Below are positions 1-12,609 of a stretch of DNA of 64,000 bases, one piece after another. The stretch lies in contig WARS01000015.1 of NCBI GenBank assembly GCA_008933995.1, forward strand, positions 2,840,173 to 2,904,172, given 5' to 3'. Below the pieces are notes generated by a model. It did not search any database and had not been told where the DNA came from. It saw only the letters and a program-made list of their open reading frames with translations. The translations under genes and the position numbers were made by a program. Every line of letters starts with the position of its first letter. The stretch's first letter is position 1. The DNA is from Datnioides undecimradiatus. Lineage: Eukaryota; Chordata; Actinopteri; Lobotiformes; Datnioididae.

Positions 1-410
1 TATAAAAGAGAAAATCTCCAGCAGCGCAGGCCTGTCTGTCTTTGTGTCTCCCCGCCTGTCGGTTGATCCATGATCTCACACTGGAACGGTGCAGCTTACA
101 GTAAAGCTGGCAGCTGACTGACAGCTTAAGTCAAAAACATGAAATATGTTATGTTTCAGCACCTCCCGACAGACGACACCCTGGGGAAGGATAGTTAACT
201 TTAATGGTTTGTTTAGTTTGGAGACGTGCACGCGTGTGTATGTGTGTGCGCGAGCCTGTGTGTGTTTATTTTGAAGCGTGGGGGCATTAAAATTGCAACG
301 GGGCTGTGTGGGCTGGTGACTTCACGCTCAGTTAATTGGCCAACTTGGTTATTTCCGTGCAACACTTACTTCCACAAGCAGCCCTGGATCTACCACACAC
401 ACATACACTT

Positions 411-438
411 AAGCACACACAGACACACACACACACAC

Positions 439-469
<31 letters not shown>
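411..469. repeat. Compound (CA)n-(TA)n microsatellite
   Basis: About 14 CA/AC units with small interruptions run directly into about 12 uninterrupted TA units. It is a simple sequence repeat that is likely to vary in length. The open reading frame running across it is an artefact. Confidence 0.9.
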
Positions 470-473
<4 letters not shown>

Positions 474-1683
474 CACGCACCTGCTAAAAGCTAAAACTAA
501 ACATAAAGTCTCCATTTGCCAGATGTTACTTTTTCAATCTAACTTCTAATACCCAGACAGGTAGCTTCTGTGAGCATGTACTGTATAAAAAAAAAAAGTA
601 GCTCACACTGTGTGTAGTTATAATCATCAGGTATAATCATGGGGCGCTTAAATAACAAGAAAACCCATTTTCTTTCCTGAAAAACACTACAGAAATGACA
701 AAGGAGTGCACAACCACCACAGCCAAATAGCTCCCTTCTAGCTTCAAAAAGTGTTTTATGGATCCAGGCATCCATGCTGGGGAACTTTATTCATTCAGCT
801 CCAGAGGCATGTAGCACATTTACTTTTCAGACACCGAGACATTTTCTGCAAAATGACATATCTGAGTTTTAAGCATTGCGAGCAGCTTCACAGGAAACTC
901 TATCAGACTTGATGGGGAAATAGCTTTTTCACCAGAGTACTATAACGTGCATGGGCGACTGTGTGCACAGAAAGCAAGAAAAAAAAAAAGGTAACCACAC
1001 ACAGTGACAGAAATGAGAAATAACACCATTATGTCTTCTCAGCAAAACACAGAGGGCCATAATGGAATAATCTGCTAAACACATTAACTCAACATTACAC
1101 TGTCACAAGGTGGTTGATATGCTATTAACTACTACCACTATTACTGAACTGTAGGGCCAGTGTGATCATCAGTAGGGGTTCTGCTGCTGCAGACGTAAAA
1201 GTCCTCGAGGATTTGTACACACACACACACACCACACACACACACACCGTAGAGTTTATTAGCTGGTTGTGTTTTTGCCTTTTTCTGTCCATAAACAGAT
1301 CTGTCAGAGCAACAGAACACAACAGACTGGCAAATCCAGTTATCCTCCATCCACAGAGGAAATGACCTGGACCAGGCCATCTGTGAGTGAAGTGTGTGTG
1401 AGTGTGTGTGGTGTGTGTGCGTGTGTATCAGAGAGAACAGAATGGGTAGGGTATAAAGCAAAAGGGAGAGAGTTTGTCGCTGATGCTCATGCGTTATTCA
1501 TGAGAGCGCAAAGAATTTGTGGAATAAAAGCTCTTTCAAACATTAGGCAAAAGAGAGGACAGCAAAGTAAGGAAGAGCAAGGGGGGAAAAGCAAGGCTGA
1601 AAGTGTGACTTCACTTGGCTTTTTGCTGTTTTATCTCTCTCCCTCCATCTTCTACCCTCTCTTTTGTTTCCATTCTGAGGCTG

Positions 1684-1868
1684 TCAGACGGAAGACAGCG
1701 ATGTAAAGGACTGAAAGAGGCCCAGACAACCAGAGGAAGAGGAGAGAGGCAGGGGAATAAAGGGAAGAAGACAGGGGGAGATTTTGAGGAGAGGGGAGCA
1801 GAGGAGGGGAAAGAGGACGGGACAGGAAAGAGGAAAGGAAAAGGAAAAGAGGAGAAGAGAAGGAGGTA
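1684..1868. repeat. Purine-rich (GA) tract on the + strand
   Basis: About 185 bases are almost all A or G on the + strand, with only scattered C and T. The run is not a clean tandem repeat; it mixes GAGGA, GGAAA and GAAGA motifs. Such strand asymmetry is typical of polypurine/polypyrimidine tracts, which can adopt triplex structures. No coding potential is inferred from the Lys/Glu/Arg/Gly-rich translation. Confidence 0.8.
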
Positions 1869-4390
1869 AATTCAGGCTGGATAAAAAAAAAATCTGAGGT
1901 TATAGGGGAGGACTGAAGGAGTAAAGAGGAGGCTCAGGGCAGCAGATGGGCTAAATGAGGGCAGTGCAATGTTCCAAGTGCCACATCTCAGGATGAAAGC
2001 AGAGCAGGAGAAGCATGTCTCTGTCGTCTCTCTGATCCACTGAGAGACAGCAGTCTGAGTGACATGTGAAAAGGAAACTGACAGCCGTTTTACTCAATTA
2101 GCCTTTAGGAAGTCTCACCAGTGGAGATAGAGGAACGGTTACACATTATGTACCAACAACAACATATTTTAATATGCAAATGCAATGAAAAAACACTCAC
2201 AAACAAGACTGTGTCGAACCAATTACACCCACTGAATTTGTTAATCACGCCAACGCTGATAGCAGTGGGGGCTGATACATCTGTTTCTACCTGCAATTAA
2301 TTAGACAACCACTGGCCCTGTTTTCTTATGAAACATGGAGAAATGATGCAGCATTTTTTTTTTTTCAAATCATGCTTATTCCAAAGCTTATCTTAACCCT
2401 TTTTTGAGCTGTTGTAATAAAAATGGGCAATTAATTAAATTCCTATTAGATTCCAGCAATTCATTTTTTTCTCCACCATAATGGAATTTTTAATTGGAGT
2501 GATTGGTCCCAAGTGGTTGCTGCAGGGCATATGTTCATTACAAATGTTCCTATTAAAGCTTTCCCACATATGAAAACGCTGATGAATGCAATCAAATGCA
2601 CAATCACTGTCAAACAGCGATAAGGCCAAATAACATCCTCATGCAACTTTCAGGCTTCAGACAGAGATGTGTAAAAGATCACCAGAACACTTTATCCCAT
2701 TCCTCATCTGTGATTGAGGCTAATGGCTCAAGGCTAAAGGCTACGAGCCACACACCTGATACAGGTTTTGACAAAGAATGCACAGAATAATATAAGTGAC
2801 ATCTCAGATTTTGCTTCATCAGTTTTGATTTTTGCAGTTTGCAGATTATACAGTAACAATCGGGGTCAGCTTTGCATTAGCTAGATATAATGTAAAGGCA
2901 ACAGCTGGAAACCAGATAATTTCCGCATCCATCCTAGATACATGAGCCTAATTCAGCTCTGAAGGTAAGAAAGTTAAGTATTTTAAGTAGACAGATAGCT
3001 TGCTTCTTACATTAACCACCGGTGCCTCCTACACATGCATGCATAGATTTAAATGAGGACACACGCCGCTGCAATAATGAGAGCGGGGCAGACAGATGAG
3101 ATGTTCAGCTAACATCAGTGTTCATGGTCCAATTTAGCGTCTGAAATCTAGCAACAATATTCCTTCAGGCATGAATATAAGAAATACGTTATAATATTTA
3201 TGATTACAGATATGAACGATACATAAATGTTTCACAGACCCAACCTTTTTACATCTTTTGCCCAAACCTTAATTAGGCAGGATCATACATTCTCCAGTTA
3301 CCTCTGTAATCCAAACCATCTCATAATGTTATAGGAGTGTAATAATTAATTTTTGCTATTCTTCTAAAAACCTTTAAATAAGACTAAAATTTAAGCATTT
3401 GAAAAAAACACAGTTTCAATCATCAAATTAGGACTACCAGTGTCCGTAACAGTGAATGAGAGAACCTGTTTTCACAATGGAGGCAAACAAAACAAACTGT
3501 TCTGCTTCAGTCTGCGTGGACCATTTTTCCATCTCACTACCACTAACACACTGAGTGCACTAAACCTGCGTCTGGAGCGCAGCGAGAGTGTGTCTGCGAG
3601 GTCAATCCCATAAAAGTGCACCAGCAGGTGCCTGCTACAGTACATCATGCAGAATTACACATTCAATCATACACGTGGGCCCACACGTAAATACACACAA
3701 CACACATGCATGGCTGGGCTGATGCATCCAGACGTCTGACTCCAGAGCTCGTAGCTTCTAAGTGCCGATCGTTTCCTTACATCACCTCTGAGGGAGAAGG
3801 ACCAAGAGAAGGTGAGACTTCACTCTTATTTCGCCCTTTTGCCCCCTTGAGTGTGTGTTCTAATTCAGATCAAATAGGGTGTTGTGTTAGACATAAGGGG
3901 CAACAATAACAGATATTTGCACCATTCATAAAACCACAGTGGCAGGGCAGATGAATGCAGGAGCTCCAGACTCACTCCAGATGTCTGTCTGATTAAGATG
4001 ATACACTGTTATGCTGCTTGGTTCTGCCAGGGGGGTCTGGCGAGAACTTAACTACAAGCTCTCTGATTGGCTGGCCCCTGGTTGACCCGGAGCTGCTGGG
4101 AGTCTTGAGATGTCAGACACAATTCTGGGGAGAGCTGCACATGTAGTACCATGATGCTCTGAGGTTACAGTAATAGTGTCTGGGTTGGTGGTTGTAGGAC
4201 AGACTTTTGCACCCTTTTACAGATGGGCAAAAAAAAAGTGGGTCAAGTGCTTGGCTGTCATCGTTGAGGGAAAGTGTGTCACCGTAATTGTGGTTGCTCG
4301 TGTGGCAAATGCGCGTGTGCAGATGTTTTCTCATCTCAGGGCTTCCAGTTGAGCCCTGATTTGTTCTCCTCCTACTACTCCTCCCCGTAC

Positions 4391-4678
4391 CTTCCAAATC
4401 AGCTGGAGGACCTGCTCATAGTAGTCCATCATATCCTCACCTACATTTAAAAGACATAAACATACCAACAGATAAAAATATTAATCAGATATCTCAAAAA
4501 AAAAAAAGGGTAGAAAATGTTATTTTTAACTTGCTCTCGAGAGGCAGTCAGAGTCCCAGCGCATCTTGCTGTCTCTCTCTGACTGGTTTGTCTCAAATGC
4601 TGACAGGAAGCCTTTAAGTGCCTCAGCTGAACCAAAGGCCATCAGTAAAGCAGAGAAGATCCATATATCAAAGAATAT
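4391..4678 (-). CDS. Candidate pair of minus-strand exons (4678-4531 and 4440-4391), gene unrecognised
   Basis: On the minus strand, 4678-4531 (148 nt) follows a pyrimidine-rich acceptor ending gttgtcag. It is open in one frame, beginning IFFDIWIF, continuing SALLMAFGSAEALKGF, and ending with a weak donor (gttaaa). The second segment, 4440-4391 (50 nt), follows an acceptor ending gtag and has a good donor (gtacgg). Exon 1 ends in phase 1 and exon 2 begins with two bases, so the join reads SRASEDMMDYYEQVLQLIWK without a stop. The peptide opens with a hydrophobic helix-like stretch and turns charged. I do not recognise the family. A chance pair of open segments is the main alternative; the matching phase and plausible composition favour real exons. 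Confidence 0.4.
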
Positions 4679-6278
4679 CTGACAACACAGGCACAAATAT
4701 TAAAAAAAAAGAGCAAGTGGCAGTGAATAACCTCAATATGTCATTACAAACAGTGTCATTATTAGTGCTGATAGAGCAGACTTACAGGTCATATTTCATA
4801 GCCTGTGGGGAGGCTGTGATGTGTGTGGGTGTGAATGAATGATGCACCTTGTGTAGGATCGTCATACCTGTGCACATGATCGGTTCAGTTGTCCAGGAAA
4901 ACAACACAGACAGGTTGTATTAATGTCACATATCCTAAATAGAGGATGGACAAGGGAGAATGGTTTAAGGTGCATTATTAAAGCTTCTACCCTAAAACCA
5001 AACATCATGCATCATGCAAACCATGCATCATGCTGTTTGTACCTGCTGTTCTAGACAGGTAGGTGTTTAAAAACAAGAGATTTAGTTATTACAGGCAGAG
5101 GTGTATTTGTGAAATAAATAAAGGGAGAAATTGATATTTAAAGTAATAACTGATAAACAACATGACTAACCCGAAAGAAAAAAAAACAGAAGAAAACCGA
5201 ACAAAAATAGTCACTGCAGCATTTTTGAATTGCAGCTTATTGATCTCTAGGAAGTGCAGTGCAAAAACAACTCAGCAACTACAACAGCACCACACAACAT
5301 GGGCTTCCATCCACACTCGGTTAGGGGTGATGGGATTGTGCTGCTACAGTCAACATTGCTGTTTGGTTATGAAATTGCAGATTTTTCTGAATTACAGATA
5401 TTCTGACAGAGCTGAGAAATAACTGAGAATGTCTGACTGCGGAGAGCTCACCACAATGACTTTGTTGTTTTATTTAAGAATGACGTTAAGTAAACCGTCT
5501 GTTCCCCCATCCATCTACGCGTAGACATCTCTATCTCTACATCAGTCTGTCCACATGACAATCCAGCTTTAATATCTGACTAACATCCATCCATCCACAC
5601 ATCCAGGTAAACATTTATAGAATCTGACCATGCACGCAGGCAGTGAGCTCTGCTCCCCTGGGAGAGGCTCAGCTGCCTCCTGCAGCCCTCAGACACGTTT
5701 TAATGGTGAGGTTGAGCTATATGGGCTCCTCTGGCTCTCTTGAGATGCACACACACACACACACACTAACACACACATCAAACACTGCATAAAATTGTAT
5801 GTATATCAGCAGCAGTGACCTAACCACATTTTTATTTTCCAAGCTTCCCCTTTTTCTCTTAATACTCACAAAGATTTTCTTTCAAATACTAATTTCTACT
5901 ACCACAAAACATCTCTTTGTTGTGTCTTTTCATCTAAAACTGTGCAAACAGGGGTCTTTTTTCTCTCTGCGGCATCCTTTTTGTCGTTTTCTTGTCTTGC
6001 TCCCCAATCCTCAGTGCTCTATCCCCCTTTTTCATTTGCTCTTACTAATTCTTGCATGTGCTCATTTTCAGTCAGTAATGTCATGCTGCCCTGTGGTGAA
6101 TGTCTTTGTGTCACTGAGGGCCGTGTGAGCACAGGATGTGTGTGACAGAGAAAGAGAGAGAGAGGGAGACAGACTCAGAGAGAGAGCAAAAAAGTTAACT
6201 GTGATCTGCACAGATGGAAGGACACCTGCTCTGTAATGGTGTTTTCAGATGCTTCCTCTCTCTCTCTTTCATGCCCGC

Positions 6279-6303
6279 ACACACACACACACACACACAC
6301 ACA
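6279..6303. repeat. (CA)n microsatellite
   Basis: About 12 uninterrupted CA units follow a short CT-rich run. It is a simple repeat and produces a false His-Thr-rich ORF. Confidence 0.9.
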
Positions 6304-8455
6304 GTTACTTCAGAGAGGCAAACCTGGGCACAACATGAAGGACCATCCTCCTCCCATGGTGCAATGGAGGCAGAGTGACGGATGGGATGGGGAGAAATGG
6401 GAGAGAGATAAAACGACAATATGGAGCCATGAAGGCAGGTCCAAAAGGGGGGAAGAAGGGAGTCACAGACAGAGAGAAAGCGGGGGACAGACAGGGAGTG
6501 GTTCACACATTTGGCAAGTGAATCTAGCTGTGATAAATCCAGCAGAGTGGCCTTATCTGTGTTCAGTTGTGTGTTTGCATGTGGTGAGTGTGGTCCTGTG
6601 AGGCTGAGAGGGAGCAGGGCTGCACAGCTACAGGGTAGACAGGGTGGTATGTATTTAGGCCAAGAAGAGCTCAGAGTCCACCTCAGGGGCTGTGGCTGGG
6701 CCTGAATCTGAGCGGCAATCGGATTCTCGCATTTGAGGTCCAGCATATATTTAAATAAACAGTCACAGAGGAAAAGTCCATGTTGTTCTATGAGGAAAGA
6801 TAAAAGGTGTCAAACATGTGATGCAGTCGAGAGAATTTTACTTTATTTCTGGCGAATAAAGAGCAAAAACAAAACCCAGCTGCCAGATTTTCCAACTGGA
6901 CTCACCATAATGGATGCAAATGCTCTCCATCCGACCTTAACAACACTCAAGCATATTATTGGCTGTTTTGTAGAGATAATACCCAGGGCATAGTGAGGCC
7001 TTGTACTGTGGTCGCCTGAACTCAATTACAAGGTCTTTTTTTTATGTTTGTAAGATTAACCATTAAATTTGTAGTTTAAATCTTTATAGAAATACACTTA
7101 TTCACGTTCTTGCAGAGAGTTTAATGAGAAGATCGATTCCACTTTTATCTCTGTCTGTTCAATATGAAGCTAGGGCCAGGAGACTGTTTGGTTCATATGA
7201 AAACGGTCCAAAGGGCCCAAAATCCAGCTATCAGCACCTCCAAAGTTCACTAATTAACGTGTCATGGACTGATTTTGAAATCATAAAACACTTCAGCGTG
7301 CAGACTCTGTAGATCTGTGTGGCTGCAGGCTGGTGCTTCGCTTCAGTGTGCAATTTTTACATAAGAATGTTGCACAGCTCTTTTTAAAGTAGAAATTTGG
7401 TATCAACATGTCAATAATTAAAGTTTGCATTTATTTCAAGTGGAGAAAATACAAGGGCTGAAATACACAGTGAAAATGAGGAGGACTCAGAGGAGGAGGC
7501 GCAGCGAGTTTTCAGACAATACTTTAGTTTTCAGGAGAGATAGGGCAGTACAGCCCAGCAGGCAAACACACGGCAAAGCCCGTTAGCAGCAGTTCAAATG
7601 AGGTTCCTGACACCATGCATGTCAATGAGGAGAGGCTGAAGCCCAAGTGTCTAAAACTCACACAAATACAGAGATGCACATTGCAAGCGCAATGACACAC
7701 ACACAGGCAGAACAAATAAACAAGGAGACATGCACACCCACGCCCCACAAAAAACCTGGTAACTCAGAGAAATAACCACAATTACATGCACGCATCACCA
7801 TCTCATTTTATTCACTTATGAGCAGATTCACTATAACATAGCCTACAGGTGTCATTAACATTTCAAACATGGAAAATTATGCAAACACCCTGCCACGCTG
7901 TGGGGGCAAGCAGCTCTACTCATTTAACACACTCCTCCAGCCACTCAGACGAAACTGTTTCCTCATCTGTCAGTGTTCCACGGCTTTACGAAAACAAACA
8001 TCTTGTCAACATCGTGCACTCTCACAGTTACATTAACACACACCCAGACGTGCGGGGGGGGACGGACAAAAAATAGCACAGCTAATGCAGCTAAGGAAAA
8101 CCAATTTCAGAAAACACACACACACGCATTGACATCTCACACATGAAAGATGGTATCAATGAACATTTTCTGCTCCCATCATCTTTTCTGACCCTCTTGG
8201 ATAGACTGTCCAACCTTGTGCCCAGCAAAACCAATCTGCTCTTATTTCATTTCATTCCAGTCTATTCTTTTGCTTGGGTGAACTGACCATAGTGTGTGTA
8301 TGTGTGCGTGTCCATCACATCCAGTGGAGGTCTATGTGCGGGGCCTCAGAATATGAGGTAATCAATCACATCATACTGCCTTAGATTAGAGCCACATCGA
8401 TCTGGTCTCAGCTCTGACAAACAGCCTGACCTAGAATACATCCACCTGGACAGGG

Positions 8456-8458
<3 letters not shown>

Positions 8459-8508
<50 letters not shown>
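8459..8508. repeat. (AC)25 microsatellite
   Basis: This is the longest uninterrupted dinucleotide array in the window, about 25 perfect AC units. It creates false Cys-Val ORFs on the minus strand. It would be expected to be highly length-polymorphic. Confidence 0.95.
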
Positions 8509-8510
<2 letters not shown>

Positions 8511-8820
8511 CATCTCTTCTTTTGCTGCATTTCTACCACACCACATAGCACCCTCTCCCGGGAGTGTACACCACCACATCCACACATACCAGGAATATTT
8601 ACTAAGAACCGCAGTCTCACATAGAGCGGTCCCTGTGCAGTAAACATCCAAGGTGGGATGATTTTCCCTGTGGGTGGCTGTTCATTTGTATGCTCCTTTC
8701 ACTGTCCATCACCTCCGCTGCCCCCGTCCACGAGGAAAGCAAACACTCACAGCCGCAGACTTTGACGTTCTCGTCATTCTCAACAGACTCGGGAATGTCA
8801 TACTTATTTCTACGTGTGTC

Positions 8821-8845
8821 TGTGTCTGTGTGTGTGTGTGTGTGT
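8821..8845. repeat. (TG)n microsatellite
   Basis: About 12 TG units with one interruption (TGTCTG). It lies about 310 bases right of the longer AC array. Confidence 0.85.
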
Positions 8846-9214
8846 TATCTTCTCTCTATTGGCTACATCCACTCATTTCATTTATTAATGCTGTGTATCG
8901 TCCCAATCAATGGTCGGTGGCGTGATGAAGGTCCTTGCCTGAGGGGAGAGAGAGCAAATGGAAAAGGCTCAGAGATGTGCAGCGTTCACAGAATCATTAA
9001 GTCTGAGCTCAGGCCTGTGTGTGCATGTGTGTATGGGTGTGCATATGGGTATGTGTATTGTGCTTAACAAGTAATCATTAGCACAGGATATGCGGTGAGG
9101 ATGTCAGAGTGTTATCCAGGTATTGTTTGAAGATCTCTAGCTGTCGACTCTGTACTGCAGACTGGAGGAAATCAAAGCCCTGAACATCTAAAGTATGTGT
9201 GTATATAAGCCTGT

Positions 9215-9216
<2 letters not shown>

Positions 9217-9251
<35 letters not shown>
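9217..9251. repeat. (GT)n microsatellite
   Basis: About 17 uninterrupted GT units. It is a simple repeat. Confidence 0.9.
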
Positions 9252-9254
<3 letters not shown>

Positions 9255-9509
9255 GTGACATGCCTTCTCCCACCATTCGGAGCAGAACAGAGCAGGGCAG
9301 AGACTGAAATATACAGTCTGGTAAAACTATAGTGGTGGTGGGGGGTGAAACTTTTCTGCCCCATGTGTTTTATAATGTGAAACACATGACAGACAAATAA
9401 TTTATCATTTTTCAGTCAATATTTGCATCTTAAGTGAGACAAAAAAATTGAGTAACACACTTCACAGCATTTTCTGATCCAACTCCCATGTCTGCACATC
9501 CAGCAACCA

Positions 9510-9840
9510 ATTAGCTTCACTTAGCACAAAGACTGGAAACGGGGGGAACAGCTGGCCTGGCTCTATCTGAAAGTGACAAATTCCACCTGCTAGCACCTAT
9601 AAAGCTATTATTTAACAGGATATACATTGTTTACGTAATCTGTACAAACACATGTAAAAACATCAAGTTGGAAGTTAATAGTACTGTGCCTGAACATGAT
9701 CCTTTCACACTTTTACAGTTTTAGATTAGACACACAAGTTGTCACGTGTGAATTAATGAGCTACAGTGCTGCTGGTATGCAGACAGACCCATGCTAGCTA
9801 TTTCTCCTGGTTTTCAGTCTTTATGCTAAGCTAAGCTAAC
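9510..9840. mobile_element. Non-autonomous inverted-repeat element (MITE-like), percomorph type
   Basis: The left end reads TTAGCACAAAGACTGGAAAC. Near the right end lies the imperfect reverse complement GTTTTCAGTCTTTATGCTAAGC, so the block is bounded by inverted repeats of about 20 bases and contains no ORF. The interior includes the phrase 'cagctggcctggctctatct', and the right flank the phrase 'gctaagctaagctaaccaa', both of which I recognise as recurrent in perch-like fish genomes. A related copy appears near 12110-12365, and a fragment (atatgaagctagggccagga) near 7163. The exact ends and target-site duplications were not resolved. Confidence 0.6.
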
Positions 9841-10029
9841 CAACTGCTGGCTGCTGCTTCATTTCAAATGAGCAGACATAAGAGTGATATCTATCTCTTT
9901 ACAAAGAATTGAATGTATTAAACTTTAATGGTCACGTGTGGTATTAACACAAATAGCAAATAGTTGTGTTTTCATTAGTGCACAGTCACTTGATAATATT
10001 GTTCTGTTTTCCTTAGCATCAAATAAGTT

Positions 10030-10240
10030 GTTTACAGCTGCAGAGGAAGTGACCTGAGTCCACCATGTTGCATTGCCATGTTTCTACAGCAGCCCTGAAT
10101 GGACAAACCAATCACTGGCTCAAGACAGGGCCTTTTGATGTTTTTGGAGGGGGAGGGTGTCTGGAGGGGCATTCTGCTGGTTGCAATCTGCTACCTCACC
10201 ACTAGACGCCACTAAATCCAACACACTGATCCTTTCTAAA
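10030..10240. repeat. Dispersed percomorph repeat copy
   Basis: The segment contains the phrases 'ggacaaaccaatcactggct', 'tggttgcaatctgctacctc' and 'accactagacgccactaaat', which I recognise as a high-copy dispersed sequence in perch-like fish genomes. No ORF is present. Family assignment is from memory and unverified. Confidence 0.5.
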
Positions 10241-12109
10241 ACAATATTGCCATTGTGTAGCTACTGGCTGTTAGATACATGTAAAAGTCTAATTCTAAGC
10301 AAGAAAACAAAAGGGAATATATATCCAAAACTGTTAAATTATTTCTTTCAGAGAGGCAAATTCGAGTTATATCATTTATGTTGGGGTTTCATACTGGAGC
10401 GTGAACTGATGTGTCTTGGTGAGCAACAGCTGAACAGTATGAGACCTACAGAGACAGCCGGGCGGATGGGTGACCAATGAAGTTCTTCTGGAGGTGGGGG
10501 GACTGACCAATGAGAGTGCAGGACTGATTGGAGGTGATTTACGTTCCTGACATCTTTAACCAAATTACCCAGCATCCCTTGCGGTGTGATTACTGTGATG
10601 CACAGTCTCGATGCTTGTGTGTAAAGTGTGTGTGTGTTTTATCTCACTTCTCCTAAAGCAACAGCTCATGCAGAACTGAAAAACAAATTTGGACACAACA
10701 ACTGAGATTCAAAACTACCCGACAGAAAAAAAGAAACAATATCTGTTTTTCAGATTTTGTGTGATAGTCTGATATCTGCTATCTCTGGCAGTTACCGCAG
10801 TTACCATGCCCACTGACCTGCAGGCAAGGCTTAGACAACGTGTTCAGGGTTTTATGAAGTAATCTCATTGATCGCAAGCCAAGACTGCTGTCAGGACATC
10901 CAGAAGATTTTCCCAGCATTTGTTTGAATTTATGGGAATCTAACAAGCTTGTGTAAATTTTGCACCAGCGCAAAAACAATTTCAGTCAAAAACCCTTCCT
11001 TTCAGCAATCTGAAGTCTAATACATATTGATCTTTACTGGCTGTAATAGGAAAATATAATAAAACTGTCTGTGCTGACATGCATTTGATTAGCTGACTCC
11101 CAGGTGACTATAAGTGTCATTTTCCCAATGATTAAACCAGTGGCCTAAAGATTTTAAAATGGGCTGAGGAAGGTCTTGCTCAGCAGTCAGATATGTGTCG
11201 TCTGAAGCATTCCCTTTGAAAATAATATACAACCAAATCACACCAAGCTCCCACCTGACCAACTTAATTAAAGACACAATATAGCAGATACAATTTATAC
11301 AACTTCTTTATGTGTGTGGGTGTTTCATTGTGAGATGCCTCTCTACTGAGATCAGCACAGTTTCTATCAGAGTTAACAGGCTCATCTGACTGGAAGCCTG
11401 CATGATCCATCGGTTCATTCCAGCCACTCTGTTCTCTCAGCCCTGCTCTTAAAGACAGATAGTGGGAGGCTGCCTCATTTCACGCTTGCAGGAGTTAATG
11501 TTATTAAACTAGACACATAGATACACTCCAATGTGCACGCATTCAAACACACATGTGCACACACACACACACACACAAGATGTATCTGCTATCTGATGGC
11601 CTCAACAACGGCAACCTCTGAGATAAAGAACAGCTTTCCTGTTTCAGTGATACACGGCCATGTTCACCCTCCAGATGATATGTGTGAGAGAGTGTGTGTC
11701 TGTGTGTGGGCGGTCTTACCTTTGTGTATGAGTACACATTTGCACCTGCGCTGTGACTGATGCAGGACCAATCCCTCAGTGATCCCATTACAAGGGTCTG
11801 ACAAGTGAGGGTTTTGTGTGCGTCTGTGTGTGTGATGGAGAGGATCATCTGAGAGCTGCTGTTAGTTAGCAGCGTTCTCTATCACCGTGGCATGTTATTA
11901 TCTGGCTCGGGCCTATGTTACATCACTCATACTTACACATACACACATGCACGCACATGGCCACGCTCACGAAAACACTGAGTTTTCCTGATATTTTTGT
12001 GAGGACGCTCCATTGACTGCACAAGATTTAATGACATCTTGGGAAATATCCTTCAAAAGATATCCAAATATTCACAAGAAGATAAGATTGATATCACTCT
12101 CTCATAGAT

Positions 12110-12365
12110 GCAGTAAGTTTACTTTAGCATAAAGACTGGAAGCAGGTGTAAACAGCTATAGTTGTTCTATCTAAGATCTATAAACCAGCACATCTCAAGC
12201 TCACAAAGCAACATGCTATATCTTGTTTGTTTAATCAGTATAAAAACACCAATGTAAAAACATCCATTTGTGGTTTTAGGAGTTACATGCTGGCACTTTT
12301 TCTTGGCCAGACACAGTGACTTCCTGGAGTCTCTGCTGGTCGCTTGGCAACGCAACAGTGACGAC
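12110..12365. repeat. Second copy related to the 9510-9840 element
   Basis: It begins 'tttagcataaagactggaag', matching the left end of the element at 9510, and ends with the phrases 'tggccagacacagtgacttc' and 'gtcgcttggcaacgcaacag', which also recur in percomorph repeats. It is divergent from the first copy in the middle. No coding capacity. Confidence 0.5.
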
Positions 12366-12609
12366 TAGACTCAAAGAAGTCACTGCATGAAATTGTTGCA
12401 GTACACAACTCTCTGAAAAACCACAATTTGTCTAATCTTAAGCATAAACTTTGAAGTCTACCTAATTAAGCAACTGCAACATATTAGGCGCAGAGAAAAG
12501 GATGCTTTTTTTACACTAATTTCAGTATCTGCCAGCGCAAACCCAGTGACAAACTCTTTACCCAGTGACATTATAAACTCAGCCAAATTAAAAAATCATG
12601 ATTACTAAC

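Larger units (their letters stand above)
1..4390. other. Intergenic/unassigned DNA, left edge
   Basis: I see no convincing gene here. The window opens on a TATAAAAG string at position 1, which resembles a TATA box, but no recognisable coding exon follows. The stretch holds CA and TA dinucleotide repeats (about 411-469, 1216-1248 and 1385-1430), a long purine-rich tract (about 1684-1868) and AT-rich single-copy-looking DNA. If the minus-strand exons at 4391-4678 are real, the downstream part of that gene should lie in or to the left of this stretch, but I could not pick out its next exon. Confidence 0.5.
4679..12609. other. Noncoding/unassigned DNA with microsatellites and dispersed repeats
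   Basis: No gene was recognised. It would be intronic if the minus-strand exons on either side belong to one gene. It contains CA/GT microsatellites (6279-6303, 8459-8508, 8821-8845, 9217-9251, 11558-11577), an inverted-repeat element near 9510-9840, and a second dispersed repeat at about 10030-10240. A 183-codon minus-strand ORF at 6195-6746 crosses a CA repeat and shows no family resemblance. Weak microexon-like segments, for example minus 11718-11748, have good donors but no supporting partner. Confidence 0.5.

Noticed and set aside
1-10. TATAAAAG at the window edge as a promoter
   Set aside because: No coding exon or supporting element follows within the next kilobases, and the upstream context is outside the window.
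6195-6746. 183-codon ORF on the minus strand
   Set aside because: It crosses a CA microsatellite, has a noncoding-like composition and no recognisable domain or splice context; length alone is expected at this frequency.
8346-8651. Minus-strand ORFs with long Cys-Val runs
   Set aside because: These are translations of the AC/GT microsatellite.
9164-9192. + strand microexon-like segment reading LEEIKALNI
   Set aside because: It has plausible splice sites but is about 30 nt, has a stop in that frame, and has no partner exons.
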